Part shown: positions 7,085 through 18,795 of the stretch, one piece after another
How the letters are laid out: each line of letters begins with the position of its first letter
Position numbering within the stretch: the stretch's first letter is position 1
NCBI GenBank assembly: GCA_021295655.1
Contig: JAGWBX010000026.1
Span: forward strand, 1-35,825
DNA length: 35,825 bases
Reading direction: 5' to 3'
Origin: Candidatus Latescibacterota bacterium
GTDB taxonomy: Bacteria > Latescibacterota > UBA2968 > GCA-2709665
Notes under the pieces: generated by a model
What the model was told of the DNA's origin: nothing
The model's database searches: none
Seen by the model: only the letters and a program-made list of their open reading frames with translations
Translations under genes and position numbers: made by a program

Positions 7085-9286
7085 TCACGCGTCCGGTTTC
7101 TTAAGATGTTTACGCAAAAACGCAAAAGTACCCATGCCGTTGATGGTGTGGGGGCCGTTGAAGTATTCGATCTCCGTGCGATCCTCGAGGCCCTGCAGTG
7201 CATAGTGCCGGTATGTTCTGGCGTATTCATAGGCGACCCATTCGTCCGGTGCGACGCCGTCGTGGTGGCCGCGTTCGACCATGAAGGGACGGGGGCAGAT
7301 CATCCAGGACATTTCCGCGTAGTTGAACGTATTGCCGAGGTTGAATTCAGGCATCTCATATTCACGGCTGAAAAGATAGCTGTACCTGTGCCTGGCCGAA
7401 GCGTTCTTCCAGATCCACTCGTTGAAGTCCGCCGAGCAGATGGAGAGACAGTATTGTTCAAGCAGGGCGGGAACCCGCATGGCCGTCTTGCCGCCGTAGC
7501 TGATGCCGTAGAATCCGATGCGTTCCGCATCCACAAACGGCAGGGATGACAGCCAGGCAAGCGTCTGCTCGTGCTGCCGGACGATGAAGGAAAATAGCGA
7601 GAGTCTGAGCGGATTGGCTTTGCGCTGAAGCACCCGATAGGTATCCTGTCCGATGTAGGGATTCTGGGGGGCGTACGTGACAAATCCTTCTTTAGCAAGA
7701 TCGTATGCGAATTTTCTATATGGATGTCGCGGGCCGTTCGGATCGACAATGGATTGGGGCCTGCCTTCCAACCCGTGCTGGCAGACCACGACGGGATGTT
7801 TCTCGTCTCTTCGAATACATTTGGGTATCAGCAGGATGCCATAGGCGAAAACGTCGGGAAAGACGTCGAGCATCACCTCGTATGCGGTGGCCGCGGGATC
7901 GTCATAAAACAGCCGGGTACGCGGGTCGGGAGGCAGCGAAACGGGTGGAAGCGGGCCGATAACGTCATCCCATAGCCGCCGGCGGTATTCCTTGAGCGTT
8001 TCCACACCGATTCCCGTATCGGACCCCCCGGCTTCGGCCCAGTATTCGGCCCGTCGGAATTCGGCCTCCCTCAGAGCGAACTGCGTGTGATCCAGGAGTT
8101 GATTGAACTGACGCCTGGAACGGTCTTCCGGAGAAACGCCGTCTCGAATACGGAAGGGCAGGCCCGTCGACGCCGGCGCGGATACGGACCCGCCGAGCCT
8201 GTTCAGAAACGCTTCCAGCGTCGCGTCGGCGCCCGGTTTCCCGTCAGGGCTCCTGGTCAGGACTAACGAGCAGGCGTCTCCGCCGGCCAACTCGCGGGCG
8301 CGGTCGAACTCCAACCGGACGGTTTCCTCATCCGGCGTCGTCAGCCGACCCGGCGCGGCGGTTTGTCTGCGACCCACGGCGTCCGGGGGTCCCGATATTT
8401 CGGGATGGGCCGCAATCTCCACGATGAGCGCGCGAGGTGCTATCAGAGATGCGATTTCGGCATCGCCGAATTCACTGAGCAGGCCGAACAGATTTCGATA
8501 AATGGGTTGGCGCCAGACGTCTTCGCGGGTTTGAAAGAAACCGGAAACCGAAACGGCGCCGATGCGCGCATCCAGTGCGGCGCCATAAAACGCGAGCAGG
8601 GCCCCCTCCCCGTACCCGAACAGACCAATCGGAAGGTTGTCGGAAACCAGTGCGTCGACCGCAGCGAGGATCTTCTGGATTTCGTACCCGATGACGTGGC
8701 GGCCCAATTCATACGCTGCGCGGTAGATGAACTCCCGATGCGGCTGGTTGGTCATGCCGATGTCCGTATGGCCGGAGTACTCACACCCACGGTCCATCAG
8801 GAGCGGAACAAGGACACGGCATCCGTTTTCGGCCAGGCGCCGGGCAACCTGGGCGGGTGCCGGTACGCCGGGTTGCAATCCGGCAAATTGCTCAGGCGTG
8901 AAATCGCAGTCTGGCAGGGCAACGACGTTGGCAACCGGCGGCCCGTCGGGCTGCAGCAGGAGGCCCTCGCCGTCGACACCCTTGAACGCGGGCCAGGTGA
9001 CTTCGAAGATCCGAAAGCCCGGACCCGAAGCAACTTCCGCCGGGCCGTGAACCGGTGAAACGATCCGGATGGTTCCGCTCTCGCGGGAATCGATAAGGCC
9101 CAACATCTCTGAGAGGCTTTGACGGAGCGCCCGGTCCGTATCCGTCGCTCGCCGGCAATCCCGGTGTCTCCGCGCGGATCGAGTTTCGCGCATGAGGAAC
9201 CGGTCCATACCCGCGACCATGGCGGCGGCCATGTCGCCCTCGACGTCCAGCCGCTTCGTTCCGGGCAAAATGCCGTTGCTTGACAT
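7085..9286 (-). CDS. Double alpha/beta-hydrolase (acetyl xylan esterase/DLH-like)
   Basis: A 733-residue protein with two tandem alpha/beta-hydrolase units. The C-terminal unit (about 470-733) looks active: oxyanion-side VVCQHGLEG near 500, nucleophile S596 in GISYGG, an acidic residue E671 or D676 after the next strand, and H713 in FNGPHTING. The family (dienelactone hydrolase/acetyl xylan esterase-like) removes acyl groups from carbohydrates or similar esters. The N-terminal unit (about 75-300) keeps the fold signature, but its elbow reads GYGEG at 224-228 with Gly226 in the Ser place, so it is probably non-catalytic. There is no clear signal peptide. The start has GGGGGACC upstream. It lies 180 bp after the M24 gene on the same strand and upstream of the sugar-acid cluster. 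The substrate is unknown. Confidence 0.82.
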   Translation of the reverse strand: MSSNGILPGTKRLDVEGDMAAAMVAGMDRFLMRETRSARRHRDCRRATDTDRALRQSLSEMLGLIDSRESGTIRIVSPVHGPAEVASGPGFRIFEVTWPAFKGVDGEGLLLQPDGPPVANVVALPDCDFTPEQFAGLQPGVPAPAQVARRLAENGCRVLVPLLMDRGCEYSGHTDIGMTNQPHREFIYRAAYELGRHVIGYEIQKILAAVDALVSDNLPIGLFGYGEGALLAFYGAALDARIGAVSVSGFFQTREDVWRQPIYRNLFGLLSEFGDAEIASLIAPRALIVEIAAHPEISGPPDAVGRRQTAAPGRLTTPDEETVRLEFDRARELAGGDACSLVLTRSPDGKPGADATLEAFLNRLGGSVSAPASTGLPFRIRDGVSPEDRSRRQFNQLLDHTQFALREAEFRRAEYWAEAGGSDTGIGVETLKEYRRRLWDDVIGPLPPVSLPPDPRTRLFYDDPAATAYEVMLDVFPDVFAYGILLIPKCIRRDEKHPVVVCQHGLEGRPQSIVDPNGPRHPYRKFAYDLAKEGFVTYAPQNPYIGQDTYRVLQRKANPLRLSLFSFIVRQHEQTLAWLSSLPFVDAERIGFYGISYGGKTAMRVPALLEQYCLSICSADFNEWIWKNASARHRYSYLFSREYEMPEFNLGNTFNYAEMSWMICPRPFMVERGHHDGVAPDEWVAYEYARTYRHYALQGLEDRTEIEYFNGPHTINGMGTFAFLRKHLKKPDA

Positions 9287-9466
9287 AGGTGGTCCCCCGG
9301 AATCTCAAAATCCCGGATCGAAAGGAATCCGATGCTTCCCTGCCGCACGACGAGCCGAGGTTCAATGTCCGTCTTCCATTCAATCTGCACCCTTCGGCTT
9401 GTCCCTGGCCGAGATGCTACCACAAGCTAACGTATCGCGTCCTCAATATCAACAGACATCCACCGA

Positions 9467-10645
9467 TCATGACAGAACCTGGGTCAATTCGTCGCTTTCC
9501 CGGGTGATCTGCACGCTTCCGTTGTCCGTAATCACGAAAACGTCCTCCCACAGCATCTGAACGCCGTCCGCGGTTAAACCCGGCTCCGTGCTCAGAACCA
9601 TCCCGGGTCTTAACGGCGTGTGATCGTCCGGATGAATGCTGGGTGGTTCCGTAATCAGCAAGCCCTGCCCGTGGCCCATCCGGGAAGGTCCGAACCGGTT
9701 CAACCCACTGTTCTTTACACACGCCTTGCGGATCGCCTCCATTCCCACACGGTAAACCTCGCTGCATCTCACGCCCGGGCCGAGGGCTGCCGCCATCTTC
9801 CGGTTCACCTCCAACAGCGCCACGTACATGCGTCTCAATGCATCCTTAGCCCTACCCAGAACACCCCACCGCGTATACTCAATGGTATACATCCCCACGC
9901 GCGCTCCGGTATCCACTCCGACCACCTGTCCTCGATTCAGCTTCCTGTCGTAACTGAACCGGTTCCGCGATCCCGGGATACCCAGCAGCAGCATGACAAA
10001 CGAAGTCCCATCGCCGCCTTCTTCCAGAATCAGCCGACGCATCAGGCGGGTGGCCTCACGTTCCGTCATCCCGGGTCGGATCATCCCGAACAGCCGCTGG
10101 CGGGCCCGTGCGGTCACTTCCCCTGCCTGCCGGATATACGCCAACTCTTCCTCCGACTTCACCATCCGCAATTTCACGATGACGTCCGCGGCGTCCACAA
10201 ACAAGACATCCGGCAGCGCCGAGGTCAGGCTCTGGTACGCGCCTGCAGGCATTCCCAACCTCTGTTCCTGCCCCAATTCCACACCCACGGACCCCTCGGC
10301 CGTTCCCGCGTCCCGAAGCGCCTGGACCACGACCGCCCGGGGAAACTCGAACAGGTAGGCGTACCCGCGCACGTCGGCCACATAGGACCCCAGCGCCAGA
10401 TTGTCCTGCCCCTGCGTGACGACGATCGGCTCCCCCTCCAGGGGCAAAATGAAGACCGACGGCCGGGTCAGCGACGCGTGAAGGGCCGTGCTCGCGGTCG
10501 TGCCGGCGAAATACTGAAAGTTCTCCTCGCCGGTGACGAACAGCGCGTCCATTCCGCGCCTGTCCATTTCCTCCCTCGCGCGGGCATACCGCCGCTCCAT
10601 CTCCTCGAGGGAGAACATCGCGTATTCAAGATCGCGAGATGCCAT
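9467..10645 (-). CDS. M24 family Xaa-Pro peptidase/creatinase-like protein
   Basis: A 392-residue pita-bread metallopeptidase-family protein. It has an N-terminal creatinase-type domain (1-165) and a C-terminal M24 domain (170-392). Expected metal ligands are visible at D245 (VVGVDTG), H325 (GHGQG), E354 (STEPG) and E367 (WEDVFVIT). The second aspartate of the M24 pair, 11 residues after the first, is Glu here (E256 in YTIEYTRW). Classical aminopeptidase P has Asp there, so metal use or substrate may differ, as in creatinase and other M24 hydrolases. The ATG at 10643-10645 follows AAGGA by seven bases. It may act on Xaa-Pro peptides or on a small amidino or cyclic substrate. It heads the minus-strand block and may share its transcript with the downstream hydrolase. 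Confidence 0.85.
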   Translation of the reverse strand: MASRDLEYAMFSLEEMERRYARAREEMDRRGMDALFVTGEENFQYFAGTTASTALHASLTRPSVFILPLEGEPIVVTQGQDNLALGSYVADVRGYAYLFEFPRAVVVQALRDAGTAEGSVGVELGQEQRLGMPAGAYQSLTSALPDVLFVDAADVIVKLRMVKSEEELAYIRQAGEVTARARQRLFGMIRPGMTEREATRLMRRLILEEGGDGTSFVMLLLGIPGSRNRFSYDRKLNRGQVVGVDTGARVGMYTIEYTRWGVLGRAKDALRRMYVALLEVNRKMAAALGPGVRCSEVYRVGMEAIRKACVKNSGLNRFGPSRMGHGQGLLITEPPSIHPDDHTPLRPGMVLSTEPGLTADGVQMLWEDVFVITDNGSVQITRESDELTQVLS

Positions 10646-10899
10646 CGATCGTCCTTTTTCAACAGTGTCCGCTACCCGTCAGGGCGTGTGTAAAGACACA
10701 GAACAGTCGACTTCAGGACCAATCTGACATAATGAACACGGCCCGGTCAGTTTGGGACGCCCACAACCATCAGACATCAATTGCTTCGTCGAATCACCGG
10801 AAAGATCCGCGGAACAACCCACGTCGGCAAAACCTGGACGCCTTTATCCATATTTGCAGCAGTATTGACGTCCAGAACTCAGCGTCCGCTGAATTGTTA

Positions 10900-10927
10900 T
10901 TGATGATTTTATATTTATCTTTATAAT
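10900..10927 (+). promoter_or_regulatory. Sigma70-type promoter of M16 protease gene
   Basis: The 318-bp gap 10646-10963 contains no gene. Its last 80 bases are strikingly AT-rich. TTGATG at 10900-10905, a 16-base spacer and a perfect TATAAT at 10922-10927 make a convincing -35/-10 pair about 37 bp before the ATG at 10964. Little else is visible in the gap. Confidence 0.65.
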
Positions 10928-10963
10928 TATAAATAAATATTAAAAATTTCCGGCAAATTAGAG

Positions 10964-13900
10964 ATGTCTACATTGACATATTATCAAGTCATAGTTATAT
11001 TTACATCATCAAGGACATCGTGCGTTCTCCGCCAATCTCAAAATACATCTCAAAATCACGGAATCCAAGTCATCATCGAAACGGACGGGGTCGAAGTGGA
11101 TACAAAACACGCTAACCGCAACGGACGATCCCAATGTCCACCGTTAGAGTTGCATCCGGGCCAACAGATACACGGCTTTGTAGTCAGAGCCGTGACACCG
11201 ATTGCCGAATGGCGTGCAGTGGCCATTGAACTCACACACCAGCAGAGTGGCGCACGTTTATTTCATCTCTGTACAAACGATACTGAAAACCTGTTTTCTA
11301 TCAATCTGCCGACACCACCGCGCGACAATACAGGTGTGCAGCACATCCTGGAACACTGTGTGCTTGCGGGATCCATTACATTTCCAGTAAAAGAGTTGTT
11401 CTTTGAGATGCTTAAGACGAGTATGGCAACCAATATGAGCGCCATTAACTGGTTCGACCACGTGTATTATTTCGGCTCAAGCAATGTAAAGAAGGATTTG
11501 TTCAATCTGGCCGAAATCTACTTTGATTCCGTCTTTCATCCGTTGTTGACAGACGAAACCTTCAGGCGGGAGGGGTATCATCTTGCGCCCGCGGATCCGG
11601 ATTTGCCTGCAGGCGAGTTAACTATAAACGGTATTGTTTACAATGAAGTACAGCACCTTTCGCCAAATGATCGCTTGTTTCTCAATGTAGTGTGTCGGCT
11701 TCTGCCCGATACTTTTTATTCCCACAATGCTGGCGGTGATCCAGCGGCCATTCCCGAGTTGACCTACGCTCAGTTACGGTCCTATTACGAGACGTACTAT
11801 CATCCCGGGAACTGCTACTTTTTCCTGTACGGCGACATTTCCACAGGCGCTCACCTTGAATTCCTGGCTGAAAAGCTGAAGGCCATTTCCAGCAATGCGA
11901 CAAGGGGCGAGATTCCAACGCTACGTCGTGAAGCAACGAACCAGCCAAGGTGGCAATCCCCCCGGACCGTGCATGAGACCTATCCGGTCAGCGCGGATGA
12001 ACCGCTCACTGAAAATACGTACCTTATGCTTAGTTGGCTCATCGGGGACGCAACCGACGTGGAAGATACCATTCTGTGCAAAGTCCTGAGTCTGATTCTA
12101 CTCGGCAACGAGGGGGCCCCTCTCCGCCAGGCGATTACGAATTCCAAACTTGGAAAGGACTTATTCGGCTATCGATCTCTCATGGTCCCAGGAACCAACA
12201 GGACAGGTCCGCATAGCACTTTCAACATCGGCTTGACCGGAACCGAAGCGGACCGTCTACCAGCATTTGCGAAGTTGGTGATCGAAACATTATCGCGAAT
12301 TGCGGACGAAGTGATAGACGAGGAGAGGATAGAGGCGGCGTTCCGCCAGGCGAGGTATCATTACCAGGAAGTCACGCCGAAGTTTCCAGCAGATATGATG
12401 TCACGGGTCGTACAGACTTGGATATATGGAAGGGATCCATCTACATCCTTAATGATGGGATCGCACCTTTCTGCCATCCGTAAACGCTGGAAACGAAATC
12501 CCATGATTTTCAATGTTCTGATTCGCGGTCGATTACTAGAGAACCCCCATCGACTGACAAGTATTCTATCACCCGATCCAGGCATGCAGAACCGGCTCAA
12601 GGCCGATCACGACAAATGCATGAACGCAATGCTTGCACAACTCACTGAAAAACAGGTCCGAAGGATCGCCGCAAAAGCTGCCGAACTTGAACGCCTTAAC
12701 GGTGAGCCCAATTCACCAGAAGCGTTGGAGACATTGCCGCAACTCAAGGTTGCCGACTTGCCCGAAAAACCCAAACACATCCCCAAACAGATTGAAATGG
12801 TTGGCGACGTTGTCTTGCTGCGCAGCGATGTCTTTTCCAATGGTGTCAACTATCTGGTACTGAATTTCGACCTCAATGGTTTACCTCAACACCTCTGGGC
12901 AATTCTTCCACGGTACAGAGATGCGATTTCCAAACTCGGGGCCGCGGGACTGAATTATGCAGTGATTTCGAAGCGCATCGCTTTGGCGACCGGCGGGCTT
13001 GAATGCGTCCCCGAGTTCAGTACACACGCAGTTGACGCAGAACGCCCATTGTGGAGTCTGCGGTTTCGATTGAAAGCACTTGACGACACAATTGAAGATG
13101 CTCTGGATGTGTTACAGGATCTCCTTTTTGCTGTGGACCCGCGGGATAAGCAACGTCTTTATGACGTGCTCGGTCAGGCAGTGGCGGCAAATCGAAGATC
13201 CGTAGTTCACGGGAGTGAATGGTATGGATCAAGAACCGCAATTTACCATGCTGGCCGCGGGTTCTCATCACAGGCACATCTCTCGGAAATTGTCTTCGGA
13301 CTTCCGCAACTCCGGACCAGTCAGATGCAGCTGACCCGTTTTGATGAGAAACACGAGGAGCTGATGAATTGCATTGAGGAGATTCGCGATTTCCTCCTCG
13401 TGCGTGGACGCCTCACGGCCAGTTTCACCGGTACCGATGGAGCTTTCAATGTATTTCGTGGGAGACTCACTGAATGGCGTGACAAGATGTCGGATGATCC
13501 GGTTTCTCCACGGCCAACTGGATTTAGACCTTTCGACACACCGCCCCGTGAAGGGTTGGCGGCACCCGTTCAGGTCGCGTATTGCACGAACATGATTCCT
13601 GCGCCGCACTATTCGCATCCAGATTCAACATTACTAACGGTAGGTGCACACATCATACAGTTCGACTACATCCTGAGCGAAATCCGCTTGAAAGGTAACG
13701 CTTACGGTGCAGGATTTGTCTACAGGCCGTTTGATTCCAGTCTTTGCCAGGGATCGTTTGCTGATCCGCACATTGCACGCACGCTTAATATCTTTGCACA
13801 CACGATCGATTATGTCAAACAGGCGGACTGGAACCGCGCAGACATTGACCGCGCAATAATCGCCACCGCCAAGGAGTACGTAAAGCCGATTCGCCCGAAT

Positions 13901-14137
13901 CAAGCCACATGCGATGCACTCAGTTGTCACCTCGCAGGGGAAACGCGTGAATTGCGGGAAGATCGTTTTGCGCAATTCCGCAGCGCAAGACCTGGGGAGG
14001 TGAAACGGGCGCTCTTTGAGTTCCTTGAGGAATACCAGGGTCACGGAGCGATTTGCGTTGTTGCGAGCCGTGAGAAATTGGAAGCCGAGAATCGCAAGAT
14101 GAAGCAACCCCTTGCCATTGAAGACATCTTAACGTAG
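10964..14137 (+). CDS. PreP-type M16C zinc metalloprotease
   Basis: A 1057-residue M16C (presequence protease/Cym1-like) endopeptidase, a family that degrades short unstructured peptides in a closed chamber. The inverted zinc motif HILEH is at 127-131, and the third ligand is E228 in YNEVQ, 97 residues later as in PreP. The C-terminal half keeps the R..GNAYGAGF pattern (around residue 910) that completes the active site in trans-domain fashion. The length matches PreP (about 1000) plus an N-terminal extension of about 60 residues that matches nothing I know. The annotated ATG has only a weak GAG in front, and an in-frame GTG at 11096 after GGACGGGG is an alternative start. There is no signal peptide. 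Base composition is lower in GC than its neighbours, suggesting transfer. It stands alone with its own promoter, and the regulator pair follows after 62 bp. Confidence 0.9.
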   Translation: MSTLTYYQVIVIFTSSRTSCVLRQSQNTSQNHGIQVIIETDGVEVDTKHANRNGRSQCPPLELHPGQQIHGFVVRAVTPIAEWRAVAIELTHQQSGARLFHLCTNDTENLFSINLPTPPRDNTGVQHILEHCVLAGSITFPVKELFFEMLKTSMATNMSAINWFDHVYYFGSSNVKKDLFNLAEIYFDSVFHPLLTDETFRREGYHLAPADPDLPAGELTINGIVYNEVQHLSPNDRLFLNVVCRLLPDTFYSHNAGGDPAAIPELTYAQLRSYYETYYHPGNCYFFLYGDISTGAHLEFLAEKLKAISSNATRGEIPTLRREATNQPRWQSPRTVHETYPVSADEPLTENTYLMLSWLIGDATDVEDTILCKVLSLILLGNEGAPLRQAITNSKLGKDLFGYRSLMVPGTNRTGPHSTFNIGLTGTEADRLPAFAKLVIETLSRIADEVIDEERIEAAFRQARYHYQEVTPKFPADMMSRVVQTWIYGRDPSTSLMMGSHLSAIRKRWKRNPMIFNVLIRGRLLENPHRLTSILSPDPGMQNRLKADHDKCMNAMLAQLTEKQVRRIAAKAAELERLNGEPNSPEALETLPQLKVADLPEKPKHIPKQIEMVGDVVLLRSDVFSNGVNYLVLNFDLNGLPQHLWAILPRYRDAISKLGAAGLNYAVISKRIALATGGLECVPEFSTHAVDAERPLWSLRFRLKALDDTIEDALDVLQDLLFAVDPRDKQRLYDVLGQAVAANRRSVVHGSEWYGSRTAIYHAGRGFSSQAHLSEIVFGLPQLRTSQMQLTRFDEKHEELMNCIEEIRDFLLVRGRLTASFTGTDGAFNVFRGRLTEWRDKMSDDPVSPRPTGFRPFDTPPREGLAAPVQVAYCTNMIPAPHYSHPDSTLLTVGAHIIQFDYILSEIRLKGNAYGAGFVYRPFDSSLCQGSFADPHIARTLNIFAHTIDYVKQADWNRADIDRAIIATAKEYVKPIRPNQATCDALSCHLAGETRELREDRFAQFRSARPGEVKRALFEFLEEYQGHGAICVVASREKLEAENRKMKQPLAIEDILT

Positions 14138-14199
14138 AACCACCTTGTGAATCAGAGGGGTCTTGACCTCCTCCAAACTAAAGAAGGAGTAACCCAATC

Positions 14200-14589
14200 G
14201 TGCGGAAAGTATTGGAGAGTTGTCCGACGTGCGGCGGCGAACTGACGATATCGGGACTGCAGTGTCACGCCTGCCACACAAGAATCGAAAGTCAGTATTC
14301 GACGTGTCCCTTCTGTCGCCTGCAGCAGCAAAGCCTGGACTTTATCGAGATCTTTGTGAAGAGCCGCGGCAATATCAAGGAAATGGAACGTGAACTGGGG
14401 ATCTCCTATCCGACGGTTCGCAACCGCCTGAATGCCGTCATCTCGGAACTCGGCTACGAAGTCGGGGCGCAGCCATCCTCGCAAGATGAACGGGGGGAAG
14501 AGCGCGGCGAAATCCTGAAGCAGCTCAATGATGGAAAAATATCCGCAGCGGACGCGGCCGAATTGATCAGGCAACTGAGGAGGAAATAA
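14200..14589 (+). CDS. DUF2089-family zinc-ribbon/HTH regulator
   Basis: A 129-residue small regulator. Cysteine pairs C8/C11, C22/C25 and C36/C39 give a zinc-ribbon region. Residues about 58-85 (NIKEMERELGISYPTVRNRL) form a helix-turn-helix typical of DUF2089 proteins. A C-terminal helical module, EILKQLNDGKISAADAAELI at 104-123, resembles the SHOCT-like domain at the N-terminus of the next gene's product. The start is GTG at 14200-14202, fixed by a perfect AAGAAGGAGT at 14181-14190. Two bases separate its stop from the next ATG, and the next gene's ribosome site lies inside its 3' end, so the pair is translationally linked. It is likely a transcription factor controlling the operon; the DNA target is unknown. 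Confidence 0.88.
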   Translation: MRKVLESCPTCGGELTISGLQCHACHTRIESQYSTCPFCRLQQQSLDFIEIFVKSRGNIKEMERELGISYPTVRNRLNAVISELGYEVGAQPSSQDERGEERGEILKQLNDGKISAADAAELIRQLRRK

Positions 14590-14591
14590 CC

Positions 14592-17310
<2,719 letters not shown>

Positions 17311-17369
17311 CCGGTTTTTCCTTCCTGTGGCGGAACTCGGAGCGAGGCGAGACGACGTTCGTCGAGGCG

Positions 17370-18722
17370 TCATCTCACCAGGCGTCTGAACAGGTCTTCA
17401 CGCATCTCGCAATGCAGCAGCTCATCCAGCCGCCGGTTCTCCAGACCATCCCTGATCACCCCGAAACTTTCCCTCACCGCCGCCTCGGTGTGGTCCAGCG
17501 CCGCATCGTCGTGCGCACAATTGAAGAAGAATCCCGTGGACAGGATCAGTCCCCGTTTCGCATTTTCCTGAATGAACAGCGTGGTCACCTTCCTGGCGGT
17601 CTCGGGGTCGTCAACGTGAAAACGGATGCCCGGGTGGGCGGCAACGCCGACGCATTCGGCGTCCACGCCAACGTCCCGCGCAACCCGGTTGATCCTCTCT
17701 TTGAACGACGCCCCGATCCGTTCGAAATGCCTCACGGCGTCCCTGCGTTCCAGTTCCCTCACGGTTGTCAGCGCGGCCACGGTTCCGATCGGGTCGTCCC
17801 AGTAGGCGCTTGAAATAAACATCCGCGAAACCGGCTCCATCACCTCCCGCCTGCCCACCACGGCAGCCATCGGATACCCGTTTGAGATCGCTTTCGCGAA
17901 CACGGACATATCGGGCACCACGCCGGTGAACTCCTGAAACCCGCCTAACGCGATTCGAAAACCGCAGGACACTTCGTCGAAAATAAGCACCACGCCGAAC
18001 TTCGTGGCCAGCGCGCGCACCCCCTCCAGATATCCCGGCGGCGGCAGCTCCGTGCGCATCGGCTCCATAATGATGCAGGCGACCTCGTTCCGGTTCGCCT
18101 TCAGCAGATCCTCCAGCATCTGCAGGTCGCCGTATTCGAACGGAATCGTCGTACCTTCCAGCGCTCCCGGCACGCCGATCGGCTCGATTCCCGGCCTGAG
18201 GTGGCCGTCGAGCCGCTCCTCGCCGAGATTCGCGGCCAGGTACCAGTCGTGCCATCCGTGGTAACCGCAAAACAACACCCTGTCCCTTCCCGTAATTCCC
18301 CGCGCGATCCGTACCGCCACGGTACAGGCCTCGCCTCCGCCTTTCGCGTAACGCACCATCTCCGCCGAGGGTATCAGGCGGACCAGTTCTTCGGCCAGTT
18401 CCACGGCGCTTTCGTGGACGATGCTGCAGATACCGCCTCGTTCGATCTGCTGCCTCACCGCCGCATCGACAACCTCATCCGCGTAACCCAGAATGATCGG
18501 GCCCACCCCGCTCATCCAGTCGACGTACTCGTTGCCGTCGACGTCCCATATCCGGCACCCCTTCGCCCTGGCGGCGTAGACCGGGCTCACGCCAAGGGCC
18601 GCCTGTGTGGGACGGCGGCTGAGCAACTGCGTCACGCCCGGAATCACCGCCTGTGCCCGCTCGTACACCGCCATCGAACGCGCAACCGAATGTTCAGCGG
18701 GCATGGTATCCCGTTTGTCCAT
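17370..18722 (-). CDS. Class III PLP aminotransferase (GSA-aminomutase-like)
   Basis: A 450-residue pyridoxal-phosphate enzyme of the glutamate-1-semialdehyde aminomutase/omega-aminotransferase group. The PLP lysine is K277 in SVFAKAISNGYP. The Asp that contacts the pyridine nitrogen is D249 in LIFDEVSCGF, and YHGWHDW at 154-160 is the phosphate/aromatic stacking motif. The start I favour is ATG at 18720-18722 (MDKRDT) after GGGAGGA; a longer frame to 18821 lacks support. It is the last gene of a minus-strand set with the SDR, CocE hydrolase and polysaccharide lyase. Haem genes are absent around it, so a sugar or amino-ketone transamination is likelier than haem synthesis. Substrate unknown. 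It converges on ilvC with about 60 bp between stops. Confidence 0.88.
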   Translation of the reverse strand: MDKRDTMPAEHSVARSMAVYERAQAVIPGVTQLLSRRPTQAALGVSPVYAARAKGCRIWDVDGNEYVDWMSGVGPIILGYADEVVDAAVRQQIERGGICSIVHESAVELAEELVRLIPSAEMVRYAKGGGEACTVAVRIARGITGRDRVLFCGYHGWHDWYLAANLGEERLDGHLRPGIEPIGVPGALEGTTIPFEYGDLQMLEDLLKANRNEVACIIMEPMRTELPPPGYLEGVRALATKFGVVLIFDEVSCGFRIALGGFQEFTGVVPDMSVFAKAISNGYPMAAVVGRREVMEPVSRMFISSAYWDDPIGTVAALTTVRELERRDAVRHFERIGASFKERINRVARDVGVDAECVGVAAHPGIRFHVDDPETARKVTTLFIQENAKRGLILSTGFFFNCAHDDAALDHTEAAVRESFGVIRDGLENRRLDELLHCEMREDLFRRLVR

Positions 18723-18795
18723 CTCCGATCCTCCCGAAAGGGCGTTCACGCGGGCCACTGAGAAGAAAACGCGGGAAGCGCCATGGATCGCCGAT

